Shown piece after piece: positions 63,798-64,000 of a stretch of 64,000 nucleotides of DNA. How positions within the stretch are numbered: position 1 is the first letter of the stretch; the number at the start of each line of letters is the position of its first letter. The DNA is from Diprion similis (taxonomy: Eukaryota > Arthropoda > Insecta > Hymenoptera > Diprionidae), in the NCBI RefSeq assembly GCF_021155765.1, contig NC_060112.1, forward strand, positions 17,980,001-18,044,000, given 5' to 3'. Below the pieces are notes generated by a model, which was given only the letters and a program-made list of their open reading frames with translations, searched no databases and was not told where the DNA came from. Both the position numbers and the translations under genes were made by a program.

Positions 63798-63816
63798 TTT
63801 TTTTTTTTTTTTTTTT
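63798..63816. repeat. T19 homopolymer
   Basis: Nineteen consecutive T followed by AAAT. Confidence 0.95.
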
Positions 63817-64000
63817 AAATTGAAGCAATCGAAAAAGAACAAAATTAGTTGCCGCTAAACTCGAAGCACTTTCAAATCAACATTGGACTTCTGTTCAATA
63901 CACCGCAGTTCAGCTTATGTCTTCATGATTTGATTACGAATCAAAATTCATACTTGCCGAGTAAGATGGACGTCAATTTTTATACGTGTGAAAAAAGAGA

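Larger units (their letters stand above)
57801..64000. other. Gene-poor stretch to the window edge
   Basis: About 6.2 kb without a recognised coding exon. 57803-58273 is open on both strands. AG-rich microsatellites and long A and T runs occur near the right end (62659-62695, 63009-63083, 63798-63816). Confidence 0.5.

Noticed and set aside
1-64000. CRISPR arrays, operons, phage or insertion sequences
   Set aside because: No regularly spaced identical repeats and no bacterial gene organisation; every recognised gene is a spliced animal gene.

Overview
This is an intron-rich eukaryotic window from an animal genome, most likely a holometabolous insect and perhaps a hymenopteran. The evidence is GT-AG introns of about 60 bp to 2.8 kb, an SGT1 orthologue without a TPR domain (as in flies), and a gene set of insect orthologues. 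The order-level guess is weak. There are no bacterial, phage or CRISPR features. Exons were joined by hand; every internal junction of the eight complete genes and all 19 tweek exons keeps the reading frame.

The left 37.4 kb is gene-dense. In order it holds: (1) the N-terminal half of tweek/BLTP1 on the minus strand, running off the left edge, with a complete DUF4485 protein gene nested antisense in its largest intron; (2) codanin-1 on the minus strand; (3) NDUFAF5 on the plus strand, divergent from codanin-1; (4) UFC1 on the minus strand, convergent with NDUFAF5; (5) the sphingolipid delta-4 desaturase ifc/DEGS1 on the plus strand; (6) SGT1 on the plus strand; (7) CCDC51/MITOK on the minus strand; (8) SRBD1 (Tex-like) on the plus strand. 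These are mostly housekeeping genes arranged as head-to-head pairs with 0.6-0.85 kb shared upstream regions. They do not form one pathway. Several relate to membranes and mitochondria: lipid transfer, ceramide synthesis, complex I assembly and a mitochondrial potassium channel.

The right 26.6 kb (37.4-64 kb) has higher GC and CpG content, and I recognise no coding exon in it. It contains the likely SRBD1 3' UTR, a candidate promoter near 38.4 kb, microsatellites, several perfect short inverted repeats, a tRNA-like SINE head and a degenerate tandem repeat. It looks like the regulatory flank or a long first intron of a gene lying beyond the right edge.

I did not find an obviously new multi-gene system. 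The signals most worth checking are a microRNA-like hairpin in an ifc intron (25,820-25,883), an isolated TATA-promoter-like island inside a codanin-1 intron (about 17,450-17,660), and the gene-poor right half with its palindromes.
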